In this document: in pieces, positions 6,809 to 13,038 of the stretch | How the letters are laid out: each line of letters starts with the position of its first letter | Position numbering within the stretch: position 1 is the first letter of the stretch | Assembly (NCBI GenBank): GCA_033791145.1 | Contig: JASJHH010000147.1 | Location: 1 to 13,038, forward strand | Length of the DNA stretch: 13,038 bases | Direction of reading: 5' to 3' | Source of the DNA: JAALKW01 sp033791145 | GTDB lineage: Bacteria; Pseudomonadota; Gammaproteobacteria; Legionellales; Legionellaceae | Position numbers and translations under genes: made by a program | The notes under the pieces: model-generated | Seen by the model: only the letters and a program-made list of their open reading frames with translations | Databases searched by the model: none | Told to the model about the DNA's origin: nothing

Positions 6809-9328
6809 TCATGCCAATAACGGCGCTAAAAACTGCCCCGTGTAAGAACGCTTACATAGGGCGACTTGCTCAGGCGTGCCCGAAGCAAGTACCTCACCTC
6901 CGCGGTTTCCACCTTCAGGCCCTAAATCAATCAACCAATCAGCGGTTTTAATTACATCTAGATTATGCTCAATCACAACAATCGTATTGCCTTGATCACG
7001 CAACCTAAATAAAACTTGTAATAATTGCTTCACATCATGAAAATGCAAGCCTGTGGTCGGCTCATCTAAAATATATAACGTTTCACCTGTCCCACGCTTT
7101 GAAAGCTCACGTGCAAGCTTCATGCGCTGCGCCTCACCGCCTGAGAGCGTTGTTGCACTTTGACCTAAGTGCACATAAGACAATCCTACATCCATGAGTG
7201 TTTGACATTTTCTGGCTAAAACCGGCACGGCATCAAAAAATTCACAGGCTTCTTCAATCGTCATTTCAAGCACTTCGTGAATATTTTTGCCTTTATACTG
7301 AACATCTAACGTTTCGCGATTATACCGCTTACCCCGACACACATCACAAATCACATAGGTATCCGGCAGAAAATGCATTTCAACTTTAATTAAGCCATCC
7401 CCTTGGCATGCTTCACAACGTCCGCCACGCACATTAAAACTAAACCGTCCGATTTTATAACCTCGCGCACGCGCCTCAGGTGTATTCGAAAAAAGCTCTC
7501 GAATAGGCGTAAAAAGCCCTGTATACGTTGCTGGATTAGAACGCGGTGTGCGCCCAATGGGGCTTTGGTCTATATCAATTACTTTGTCACACTTATCAAG
7601 CCCTTCTACATGACGCACGTCTGAAATCATCGCGATTTGGCTGCGATAACATTTCATGCGCGCCAAAGGATACAGCGTATCATTGATTAAACTTGATTTA
7701 CCCGAACCTGACACCCCTGTAATACAGGTCATTAGTCCTATCGGGATATCCACAGATACATTATCTAAATTATGACAAGTAATGCCTTCCAGTTTAATCA
7801 CGCGCTCCGCGTCATATTGCGTGCGATGAGCCGGCACTTCAATGTTTAAATCACCGGACAAATAACGCCCCGTGAGTGATTTTTTAGATTGAATAATATC
7901 TTTAGGCGTGCCAGAAGCAACCACATGCCCCCCATGAATACCGGCACCCGGCCCGATATCAAGCACATGATCGGCTGCAAGAATCGCCTCTTCGTCATGT
8001 TCAACCACAATAATCGTATTTCCTAAATCGCGAAGCTGTAATAACGTTTTTAAAAGCCTCGCATTATCACGCTGATGCAAACCGATGGATGGCTCATCAA
8101 GCACATACATCACCCCCACAAGCCCTGAACCAATTTGACTCGCTAAGCGAATCCGTTGTGCCTCACCGCCCGAGAGTGTCTCTGAACGCCTATTGAGCGA
8201 TAAATAATCAAGCCCAACTTCAACTAAAAAGCCAAGCCTTGCAATAATTTCTTGATTGATTTTAGCTGCAATTTCGCCTTTAGCACCCGGCAATATTAAA
8301 TTTTTAAAGAATTGATACGCCTCGTCAATCGGATACGCCACCACATCGGTGATACGGCGCCCGTCAACCAAAACATTGCGCGTTGCAGGCCGAAGACGCG
8401 TGCCCTCGCAACGCGTACAAGGCCGAAAGCTAAGCTCTGGATTATCTTCAGGCCCAATTTTTACCTGCTTTTTTTCAATCCCAAGCCCATCACACAGCGT
8501 GCATGCACCAGCCGGGCTATTAAACGAAAATAATCTGGGTTCTAATTCTTCAAGGCTGTAGCCACACTCAGAACACGCAAATTTAGAAGAAAAAACTAAA
8601 TCTTTATGTGAACCATCCATCGATGCAATCACGGCGAGTCCATCACCAACATGTAGTGCATTCTCAAACGACTCACTTAAACGCGTGCTTGCATCCTGAC
8701 GCACTTTGAGTCTATCGACGACCACTTCTATGGTATGTTTTTTATAGCGCTCAAGTTCTGGTGGTGCATCTAAATCATATAATTCACCGTTCACACGCAC
8801 ACGCACATAACCCAATACTTGCAAACGCTTGAACACTTGCTCATGCTCGCCTTTTTTACCGCGAATCACAGGCCCGAGTAACATAATTTTGCTGTCTTCT
8901 GGTAAATTAAATACATGATCAACCATTTGGCTAATGGTTTGTGCATGTAATTTGAGTTGATGCTTCGGGCAATGCGGCTCACCGACACGGGCATACAACA
9001 GCCTTAAGTAATCATAAATTTCAGTGGTTGTGCCAACAGTTGAGCGCGGATTATGTGATGTTACTTTTTGTTCAATTGCAATTGCCGGTGATAACCCCTC
9101 GATAGAAGCAACATCCGGCTTATCCATCATGGATAAAAATTGCCTTGCATATGACGACAGCGACTCCACATAGCGTCGCTGCCCTTCTGCATATAACGTA
9201 TCAAATGCGAGTGATGATTTACCCGAACCTGAAAGCCCTGTAATCACAGTGAGCTGATTACGGGGCAAGCTGACATCAATATTTTGTAAATTATGGGTTT
9301 TGGCGCCTCTAATATGTATGGCCGTCAC
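6809..9328 (-). CDS. uvrA: UvrA, excinuclease ABC subunit A, apparently lacking the insertion domain
   Basis: UvrA finds DNA lesions and loads UvrB in nucleotide excision repair. I take GTG at 9328 as the start: AGGGGA lies 8 nt upstream, and the N-terminus MTAIHIRGAKTHNL then has the family length. ATG at 9346 and TTG at 9349 are alternatives in the same frame. Numbering from the GTG: Walker A GLSGSGKSS (31-39), UvrB-binding region (about 112-250), zinc finger 1 (C252, C255, C276, C279), signature LSGGEAQR (385-392), Walker B VLDEPS (409-414), second Walker A GVSGSGKSS (538-546), zinc finger 2 (C638, C641, C661, C664), second signature LSGGEAQR (728-735) and Walker B ILDEPT (753-758). The protein is 839 residues; UvrA is normally about 940. 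The loss is one in-frame gap near residue 300, where NPELS runs straight into FRPCTRCEG. The UvrB-binding domain is kept, unlike class II UvrA2. Confidence 0.96.
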   Translation of the reverse strand: MTAIHIRGAKTHNLQNIDVSLPRNQLTVITGLSGSGKSSLAFDTLYAEGQRRYVESLSSYARQFLSMMDKPDVASIEGLSPAIAIEQKVTSHNPRSTVGTTTEIYDYLRLLYARVGEPHCPKHQLKLHAQTISQMVDHVFNLPEDSKIMLLGPVIRGKKGEHEQVFKRLQVLGYVRVRVNGELYDLDAPPELERYKKHTIEVVVDRLKVRQDASTRLSESFENALHVGDGLAVIASMDGSHKDLVFSSKFACSECGYSLEELEPRLFSFNSPAGACTLCDGLGIEKKQVKIGPEDNPELSFRPCTRCEGTRLRPATRNVLVDGRRITDVVAYPIDEAYQFFKNLILPGAKGEIAAKINQEIIARLGFLVEVGLDYLSLNRRSETLSGGEAQRIRLASQIGSGLVGVMYVLDEPSIGLHQRDNARLLKTLLQLRDLGNTIIVVEHDEEAILAADHVLDIGPGAGIHGGHVVASGTPKDIIQSKKSLTGRYLSGDLNIEVPAHRTQYDAERVIKLEGITCHNLDNVSVDIPIGLMTCITGVSGSGKSSLINDTLYPLARMKCYRSQIAMISDVRHVEGLDKCDKVIDIDQSPIGRTPRSNPATYTGLFTPIRELFSNTPEARARGYKIGRFSFNVRGGRCEACQGDGLIKVEMHFLPDTYVICDVCRGKRYNRETLDVQYKGKNIHEVLEMTIEEACEFFDAVPVLARKCQTLMDVGLSYVHLGQSATTLSGGEAQRMKLARELSKRGTGETLYILDEPTTGLHFHDVKQLLQVLFRLRDQGNTIVVIEHNLDVIKTADWLIDLGPEGGNRGGEVLASGTPEQVALCKRSYTGQFLAPLLA

Positions 9329-9701
9329 TTGGTTCTTCCCCTTCATCAATAGGTTCTAAAGGCAGTTCATTTTCGGCAGCTGGTGGAAATAGGTTGTCAT
9401 TTGAATGTCGCCTATTACACAATGTACCAGGAACAGATGGCTTTAACTCACTCGAGTTTAACACTTCAATCACGTCATGTTCATCTAGAACCGAAACTTC
9501 TACATCATCAGGTATGGTTGGACCAGCTAGTGCTTCTCGCAAAAGTTCAATTTGTATATCCAAATATTTCTGGGTAGTAAAATCAAAACGAGCACCTTTA
9601 CACACGTCTTCCTCACTCACTTCATCTAACCCCATTCCAGTGAGAATACTAACCAGCGTTGGTTTTTCGTGAAAAAATGTTATTTGGGAAGTTGCAAGCA
9701 T
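9309..9701 (-). CDS. Unknown acidic protein immediately upstream of uvrA
   Basis: A 130-residue protein with no family I recognise. It is strongly acidic, with no signal peptide or membrane segment. The first 70 residues look helical (GLDEVSEEDVCKGARF, KYLDIQIELLREAL), and the rest is Pro/Glu/Asp/Ser-rich and probably disordered, ending in EPIDEGEEPSDGHTY. I chose ATG at 9701: AGAGG lies 5 nt before it, whereas the in-frame GTG at 9707 overlaps that site. Its last codons overlap the uvrA start by 20 bp, and the uvrA ribosome-binding site is inside it, so translation is probably coupled. That arrangement and the good ribosome-binding site favour a real gene. A role linked to UvrA or repair is only suggested by position; a small regulator or a secreted protein is equally possible. 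Confidence 0.62.
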   Translation of the reverse strand: MLATSQITFFHEKPTLVSILTGMGLDEVSEEDVCKGARFDFTTQKYLDIQIELLREALAGPTIPDDVEVSVLDEHDVIEVLNSSELKPSVPGTLCNRRHSNDNLFPPAAENELPLEPIDEGEEPSDGHTY

Positions 9702-9728
9702 AGTCACCTCTTAATCTTAAAAAAAGAG

Positions 9729-9734
9729 AATATA
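9729..9734 (-). promoter_or_regulatory. Candidate -10 element for the uvrA operon
   Basis: TATATT on the - strand (9734-9729, 5 of 6 to consensus) lies in the 94-bp gap between the BON-domain gene and the 130-residue gene and would give a leader of about 20 nt. The upstream -35 is poor. No CTG-N10-CAG LexA box is seen anywhere in this gap, so there is no sign of SOS control of uvrA. The rest of the gap, including a short 4-bp stem around 9756-9766, is not a convincing terminator. Confidence 0.25.
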
Positions 9735-9795
9735 CCTGGAATTTATAAAACAAGCATCGCTTTTTTATTGCAGTGTGCCGCAAATATGGATGTTT

Positions 9796-10350
9796 TTAGG
9801 CTTTATTCTTAGCTACATGTAAATGAGAAACCACTTGCGTTACGCCTTTGACTGCTAAAATGCGTTTAAGTAATGGCGCAAGAGACTCACTATTTTTTAC
9901 TTCGCCAGATAAGGTCACAATGCCGTTATTCGTGCTCGCTTTGATACTCACCAAAGGAATAGACTCATCATCTAAAATTTTAGCTTTTAAAATTGCCCCT
10001 TCAACTTTAGTGGTAATATAAGCATCTGTAATTGAAGTATTCACCCGTTTAATATGTAATTTTTTAGCCCGAACCAATTTAACCCCATTGGTTTCTTTCG
10101 CAAGCTGCAGTGCTTCAATCATTGCGGCTTTATTTTTGACATGCCCACTTAAATTAACAATGCCATGGTCGGTTGTCACCGTGATTTTTAAAGGGTTTAA
10201 GTTTTTGTTTTCAGTGTATTTCGTGGTGATTTTGGTCGTAATCACTGTATCGCTCAGTGCTTGCTCAACCTTTTTTACATCAGCCGCATACACAGAGCTA
10301 ACCGTAAACATAAAAACAACCGAAAAAATAACATTTAGCAATCCGCGCAT
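9796..10350 (-). CDS. Periplasmic protein with two BON domains (OsmY/DolP-like)
   Basis: The 184 residues begin with a classical signal peptide: MR, a hydrophobic core (about 3-18) and a likely cleavage after VYA (residue 22). There is no Cys at the cleavage site, so it should be soluble and periplasmic rather than a lipoprotein (DolP is a lipoprotein, OsmY is soluble). Two BON domains follow, about 34-101 and 106-179, each with the typical core: TTDHGIVNLSGHVKN in the first and STNNGIVTLSGEVKN in the second. BON domains bind phospholipid surfaces, and OsmY-type proteins help envelope integrity and outer-membrane protein folding under stress. AGGAG 6 nt before ATG fits the start. Transcribed alone from a strong-looking extended -10 promoter. 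The exact orthologue cannot be told from sequence alone. Confidence 0.9.
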   Translation of the reverse strand: MRGLLNVIFSVVFMFTVSSVYAADVKKVEQALSDTVITTKITTKYTENKNLNPLKITVTTDHGIVNLSGHVKNKAAMIEALQLAKETNGVKLVRAKKLHIKRVNTSITDAYITTKVEGAILKAKILDDESIPLVSIKASTNNGIVTLSGEVKNSESLAPLLKRILAVKGVTQVVSHLHVAKNKA

Positions 10351-10387
10351 GACTTTCTCCTGGTTTAAATCTCAACAATTGGAAAGT

Positions 10388-10416
10388 ATTATAGCATATA
10401 TTGACCTGTTTTTGAA
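10388..10416 (-). promoter_or_regulatory. Extended -10 sigma-70 promoter for the BON-domain gene
   Basis: On the - strand, TTCAAA (10416-10411) and a perfect TATAAT (10393-10388) are 17 bp apart, and TGC directly precedes the -10, giving a full extended -10 (TGnTATAAT). The start site would be near 10381, about 30 nt before the ATG. Its spacer contains the -35 of the oppositely directed promoter at 10401-10406. Confidence 0.65.
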
Positions 10417-10428
10417 GTTGATGATAAG
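10401..10428 (+). promoter_or_regulatory. Candidate promoter for the 246-residue unknown gene
   Basis: TTGACC (10401-10406, 5 of 6 to consensus) and GATAAG (10423-10428, 4 of 6) are 16 bp apart. Transcription would start near 10435, leaving a short leader holding AAGGGG (10442-10447). It overlaps the - strand promoter back to back, so the two could not easily be bound by RNA polymerase at the same time. Confidence 0.42.
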
Positions 10429-10451
10429 GTTTTAGTGAAGCAAGGGGATAT

Positions 10452-11192
10452 ATGATGCAAATAATAACTAAAACAAATGTTGTCCTTATCATTCACCTCG
10501 AAACATTCACAGCAGCTGAACAGGCTAAACTAAAACAAGCATTACTCAACTGGGCGTTCGATAAGTCTGAAACACTGCAATTAATGCTTAAGTTTGAGCG
10601 ATTTAATGCGCCCGTTGCTTCTGTGCTACGAGATTTTTTATTAGATAATGCAGTGCAGTCTTACTTAGCAAATACGTCTATTTGTTTTTCTTTTTGCTGT
10701 GAGCAATTAAGCGCTGAAGCACTTAATCTTTTTTTAAATGCCGATAATCATCAACTTCAATTCAATATCAGCTTTATTTGTGCCTCAGAAGCGCGCTTTG
10801 ATCAATGGATTGATGTCATTGTTTATACGCTGAATCACGAGCAACTCCCAAATAAGACATACTTTAATTTAAGCGTGGGAAGGTTTTCAGAAACACACAC
10901 ATATCTTTTAGAAACGGCACTCAGTGCATCTATAGCGCCCGAAGAGGTCATTGTTTTTGATCAAAAAATAATAGATAAACAAATCATACTCAATTCAAGT
11001 ATTTTAAAAATAAATAAAGCCAAGCAAGCACCATATATCGCTCCTGAATTTACACCCTTAGACGAGGGCGGAATGGTGCTTATGGGTGCACCCCCAACCA
11101 CAGAACCGCCTAGGTTATATCGAAATTTGAGATTCGCAGCACATATTTTATCTTCAATAGAAGAAACAGATTCACCTCGTAACAGTATGTGA
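10452..11192 (+). CDS. Unknown soluble protein divergent from the BON-domain gene
   Basis: A 246-residue protein that I do not recognise. It has no signal peptide or clear membrane segment. The pattern is mixed alpha/beta, with hydrophobic strands near the start (NVVLIIHLE, 9-17), a helical stretch (AAEQAKLKQALLNWAF, 21-36), and a cysteine-containing strand ICFSFCCEQ (77-85). A second half holds EEVIVFDQKII, and a Pro-rich segment (190-222) runs into an Arg-rich then acidic end, IEETDSPRNSM. AAGGGG precedes two adjacent ATG codons (10452 and 10455); the second has the better spacing (7 nt), so the protein may be one residue shorter. Good ribosome-binding site, full-length frame and a credible promoter support a real gene. 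Its divergence from an envelope-stress-type gene is the only functional hint. An overlapping reverse frame inside it is taken as a shadow. Confidence 0.7.
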   Translation: MMQIITKTNVVLIIHLETFTAAEQAKLKQALLNWAFDKSETLQLMLKFERFNAPVASVLRDFLLDNAVQSYLANTSICFSFCCEQLSAEALNLFLNADNHQLQFNISFICASEARFDQWIDVIVYTLNHEQLPNKTYFNLSVGRFSETHTYLLETALSASIAPEEVIVFDQKIIDKQIILNSSILKINKAKQAPYIAPEFTPLDEGGMVLMGAPPTTEPPRLYRNLRFAAHILSSIEETDSPRNSM

Positions 11193-11275
11193 CAAAGCAC
11201 TGGATCAAGCATCTATGCTCGGGTAGAATCTGAATCTTACGTTTTAATTAAACCTCCTAGCATGGATGAAATAAT

Positions 11276-12550
11276 ATGTCTGATGTAAAACTCCAATCAA
11301 ATAAAGCCCGTTATTTGCCCTGGCTTATTTGGTTTTTAGGCGCCTTTTTTTATTTTTATGAAAATTTATTACAAGTCTCACAGGGCGTTATGGTACAAGA
11401 TTTAATGCGCGCATTTAGCCTTGATGCCGCAGGTATGGGGCTTTTAGCGGGCGCTTTTTTTTGGAGCTATGCGCCGATTCAAATTCCAGCCGGTGTCTTA
11501 GCTGATCATTACAGCGTTCGTTTACTGCTTGGAACCGCCATTGGTTTTTGTGTGCTGGGTTGCATTTTATTTGTTTCAAGTCATGGTTTTTATCAAGCAG
11601 CACTTGGGCGTTTATTCATTGGTGTTGGTTCAGGTTTTGCCGCGATTTGTTCCATGAAACTTACAACGCTTTTGTTTCCTGCCAAACAATTTCCTTTTTT
11701 GCTCGGCCTAATGGTCACGTTAGGCATGACGGGTAGCCTCATGGGCGGCGGACCGCTCGCTATTGTTGTTGAGTCTGTCGGCTGGCGTAACGCACTCTAC
11801 GGCCTGATTGTGCTCGGTATTATTTTGGGTGTTTTAGTAGTCTGGCTTGTCAGAGAAACAGACCATATTACGTCTGAAATAAAGCGTCCGCATAAAGACC
11901 ATCATGTGCTTCACGGTTTGATGCAAGTTATCTCATGTAAACAGAGCTGGGCAATTGCAGGCTATGGTGGGCTCATGTTTGCACCCACCTCTATTTTTGG
12001 GGGCTTATGGGGGATACCGTTTCTCATGCAAGCATACAATTTAGATAGACCCGCAGCCGGAAGCCTTATCTCACTGTTGTTTTTAGGTTGGATGATTGGC
12101 GGGCCTTTAACTGGATTAATTACAAGCTATTTTACAAAAAAACGCCCAACGCTCTTGATTGGCTCTCTTGGGGCGCTCACTTGTATGAGCAGTATTTTAT
12201 ACATTGCAGATTTACCACTGTTTATACTGTCAGTCGCTATTTTTCTTTTTGGCCTGTTTTCAAGCTGCTTTTTGCCTGCGTTTTCAATTATGAAAGAAAC
12301 GCATGACGATGCTTATTCGGGTGCTGCTCTTGGCTTTATGAACACAGCCAACATGGTGGGTGGTATGATTGGTTTGCCTTTGGTCGGTTTTGTGTTAAAT
12401 CGCTTATGGGATGGCACAATGCTTGATGGCGTAGCAAGTTATTCAGCCGCAAACTACATTTACGCACTATCATTGCTGCCGTTGATGATGCTAGTTTCAA
12501 TTGGATTACTCGCACTCATTCGAGAAGAAAAAATCGCTCACAAGGTCTGA
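11276..12550 (+). CDS. Major facilitator superfamily transporter, 12 membrane segments
   Basis: The 424-residue polytopic inner-membrane protein has about twelve hydrophobic segments split into two halves by a cytosolic loop (about 192-215, RETDHITSEIKRPHKDHH). MFS marks are motif A at 73-82 (GVLADHYSVR), Arg112 in LGRLFIGVGSG (110-120), a Gly-rich antiporter-like GMTGSLMGGGP (150-160) in segment 5, and YSGAALGFMNTANMVGG (347-363) in the second half. The segment-1 FFYFYENLLQVSQGVM pattern resembles carriers abundant in Legionella and Francisella (Pht/Fpt group, amino-acid and nucleoside uptake), but this is recalled similarity and the substrate cannot be assigned. Spacing to the preceding gene is 83 bp with at best a weak promoter; GGATGA sits 7 nt before ATG. 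The 3' end overlaps fur by 13 bp in convergent orientation. Confidence 0.88.
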   Translation: MSDVKLQSNKARYLPWLIWFLGAFFYFYENLLQVSQGVMVQDLMRAFSLDAAGMGLLAGAFFWSYAPIQIPAGVLADHYSVRLLLGTAIGFCVLGCILFVSSHGFYQAALGRLFIGVGSGFAAICSMKLTTLLFPAKQFPFLLGLMVTLGMTGSLMGGGPLAIVVESVGWRNALYGLIVLGIILGVLVVWLVRETDHITSEIKRPHKDHHVLHGLMQVISCKQSWAIAGYGGLMFAPTSIFGGLWGIPFLMQAYNLDRPAAGSLISLLFLGWMIGGPLTGLITSYFTKKRPTLLIGSLGALTCMSSILYIADLPLFILSVAIFLFGLFSSCFLPAFSIMKETHDDAYSGAALGFMNTANMVGGMIGLPLVGFVLNRLWDGTMLDGVASYSAANYIYALSLLPLMMLVSIGLLALIREEKIAHKV

Positions 12551-12954
12551 CACGCAGCACACCATCCATAAATAATTAATGCGTGGCTGGTCATTTTAAA
12601 GTTTTCGCGCTTTGCTATCATAGTTTGGCGCGCTTCAATCACGTCATCCACAAATTCAAGTACTTTTCTACACTTCACGCAAATCAAATGATCGTGATGA
12701 TCGCCTTCACTGAGCTCAAACACCGAATGCCCGCCTTCAAAATAATGTCGGTAAACCAAACCTGCCGCTTCAAATTGCGTTAACACCCGATACACCGTCG
12801 CAAGGCTTACTTCTTCTCCCATATCCACCAGCCCACGATAAATATCTTCCGCACTTAAATGCCGCATTTGGGATTGCTCTAAAATTTGTAATACTTTCAC
12901 GCGGGGTAAAGTGATTTTTAACCCGACGTTTTTTAATTGCTGACTTTCACCCAC
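12538..12954 (-). CDS. fur: Ferric uptake regulator Fur
   Basis: Fur is an Fe(II)-responsive dimeric repressor of iron acquisition genes. The 138-residue protein starts at GTG 12954, set by AGGAG 7 nt upstream; another in-frame GTG at 12960 would sit too close to that site. N-terminal winged helix: GLKITLPRVKVLQIL, LSAEDIYRGL, and recognition helix SLATVYRVLTQFEAAGLV (50-67). Metal ligands are all present: H32, E80, H87 and H89 for one site, H86, D88, E107 and H124 for the other, and structural-zinc cysteines C92/C95 plus a second CxxC, C132/C135, at the C-terminus. The protein lacks the His-rich tail of E. coli Fur. No classical Fur box is apparent upstream of it or of the MFS gene. Zur or PerR is less likely given the ligand pattern and the HHDHLIC segment. 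Confidence 0.94.
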   Translation of the reverse strand: MGESQQLKNVGLKITLPRVKVLQILEQSQMRHLSAEDIYRGLVDMGEEVSLATVYRVLTQFEAAGLVYRHYFEGGHSVFELSEGDHHDHLICVKCRKVLEFVDDVIEARQTMIAKRENFKMTSHALIIYGWCAACQTL

Positions 12955-12986
12955 TCTCACACTCCTAGGCTTCTCATAAAAAACAC

Positions 12987-13004
12987 GTTATACTGCGACC
13001 GCAG
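12987..13004 (-). promoter_or_regulatory. fur promoter region with perfect palindrome
   Basis: On the - strand TATAAC (12992-12987) is a -10 candidate for fur. Directly upstream of it is a perfect 5-2-5 inverted repeat, CTGCGACCGCAG (12993-13004 on the + strand), occupying the spacer. The + strand TATACT (12989-12994) overlaps the same bases and could serve a rightward gene beyond the window. No good -35 is seen for either. The rest of 12967-13038 is AT-rich with no gene. Confidence 0.33.
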
Positions 13005-13038
13005 CTTATCTAGTTATTTTTTAGGATTAATTTTTTCA

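Noticed and set aside
8312..8561. Two overlapping + strand frames inside uvrA near the missing domain
   Set aside because: They are short, lack ribosome-binding sites and are antisense to conserved zinc-finger codons; they do not encode the missing UvrA segment.
9756..9766. AAGC-GAT-GCTT stem as terminator of the BON gene
   Set aside because: Only 4 bp of stem and a 3-nt loop; the following T-run is short and broken.
11208..11219. AGCAT-CT-ATGCT dyad between the unknown gene and the MFS gene, with TAGAAT at 11224-11229 as a possible -10
   Set aside because: A 2-nt loop cannot form a terminator hairpin, the -35 match is poor (3 of 6), and there is no second copy to support an operator.
1..13038. 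Complete restriction-modification, toxin-antitoxin, CRISPR or prophage module
   Set aside because: Only a lone methyltransferase is present, with no endonuclease, specificity subunit, direct-repeat array, integrase or attachment-site repeats visible.

Overview
The window is a gene-dense piece of an AT-leaning gammaproteobacterial chromosome (roughly 40% GC by eye). Every housekeeping protein in it (IspB, YchF, Pth, L25, UvrA, Fur) reads as gammaproteobacterial. The mix resembles Legionellales-type genomes: an MFS carrier of the kind expanded in intracellular gammaproteobacteria, several lineage-specific soluble proteins, and no visible LexA box near uvrA. The assignment to Legionellales is inference. 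I see no tRNA, rRNA, CRISPR array, insertion sequence or integrase, and no gene-free stretch longer than 135 bases.

Left part (1-3028). The 3' end of ispB is followed on the + strand by a 566-residue DNA-methyltransferase-like protein with no restriction partner. This gene looks like an accessory insertion. It uses many AGA arginine codons, and its 3' end runs 71 bp into the convergent gene for an old yellow enzyme (NemA-like).

Centre (1937-9701, all - strand). Read in the direction of transcription: an unknown acidic 130-residue protein, uvrA, a TPR-repeat protein, then a 133-bp gap with a possible promoter and a terminator-like hairpin, then rplY-pth-ychF-nemA. The second group is a translation-quality-control cluster (ribosomal L25, peptidyl-tRNA hydrolase, ribosome-associated ATPase YchF) with a flavin reductase at its end. 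Most junctions are tight: a 20-bp overlap, then gaps of 10, 14, 2 and 39 bp, with ribosome-binding sites inside the preceding gene.

Right part (9796-13038). A secreted double-BON-domain protein (OsmY/DolP type) is transcribed leftward and an unknown 246-residue protein rightward, from back-to-back promoters that overlap physically. An MFS transporter follows on the + strand and converges on fur, overlapping it by 13 bp. The window ends in the fur upstream region, which carries a perfect 5-2-5 palindrome against a -10 element.

The most striking observation is that UvrA appears to lack its insertion domain. About 100 residues are cleanly missing in frame between the first zinc finger and the following CxxC segment, while the UvrB-binding region, both zinc fingers and both ATPase units are present. 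Next come the methyltransferase's altered catalytic motif (TSIPY where TSPPY is expected) and its antisense-encoded C-terminal tail. I did not find a convincing complete new defence or mobile system. The best unexplored material is the methyltransferase, the two unknown genes flanking uvrA, and the divergent BON/unknown pair.
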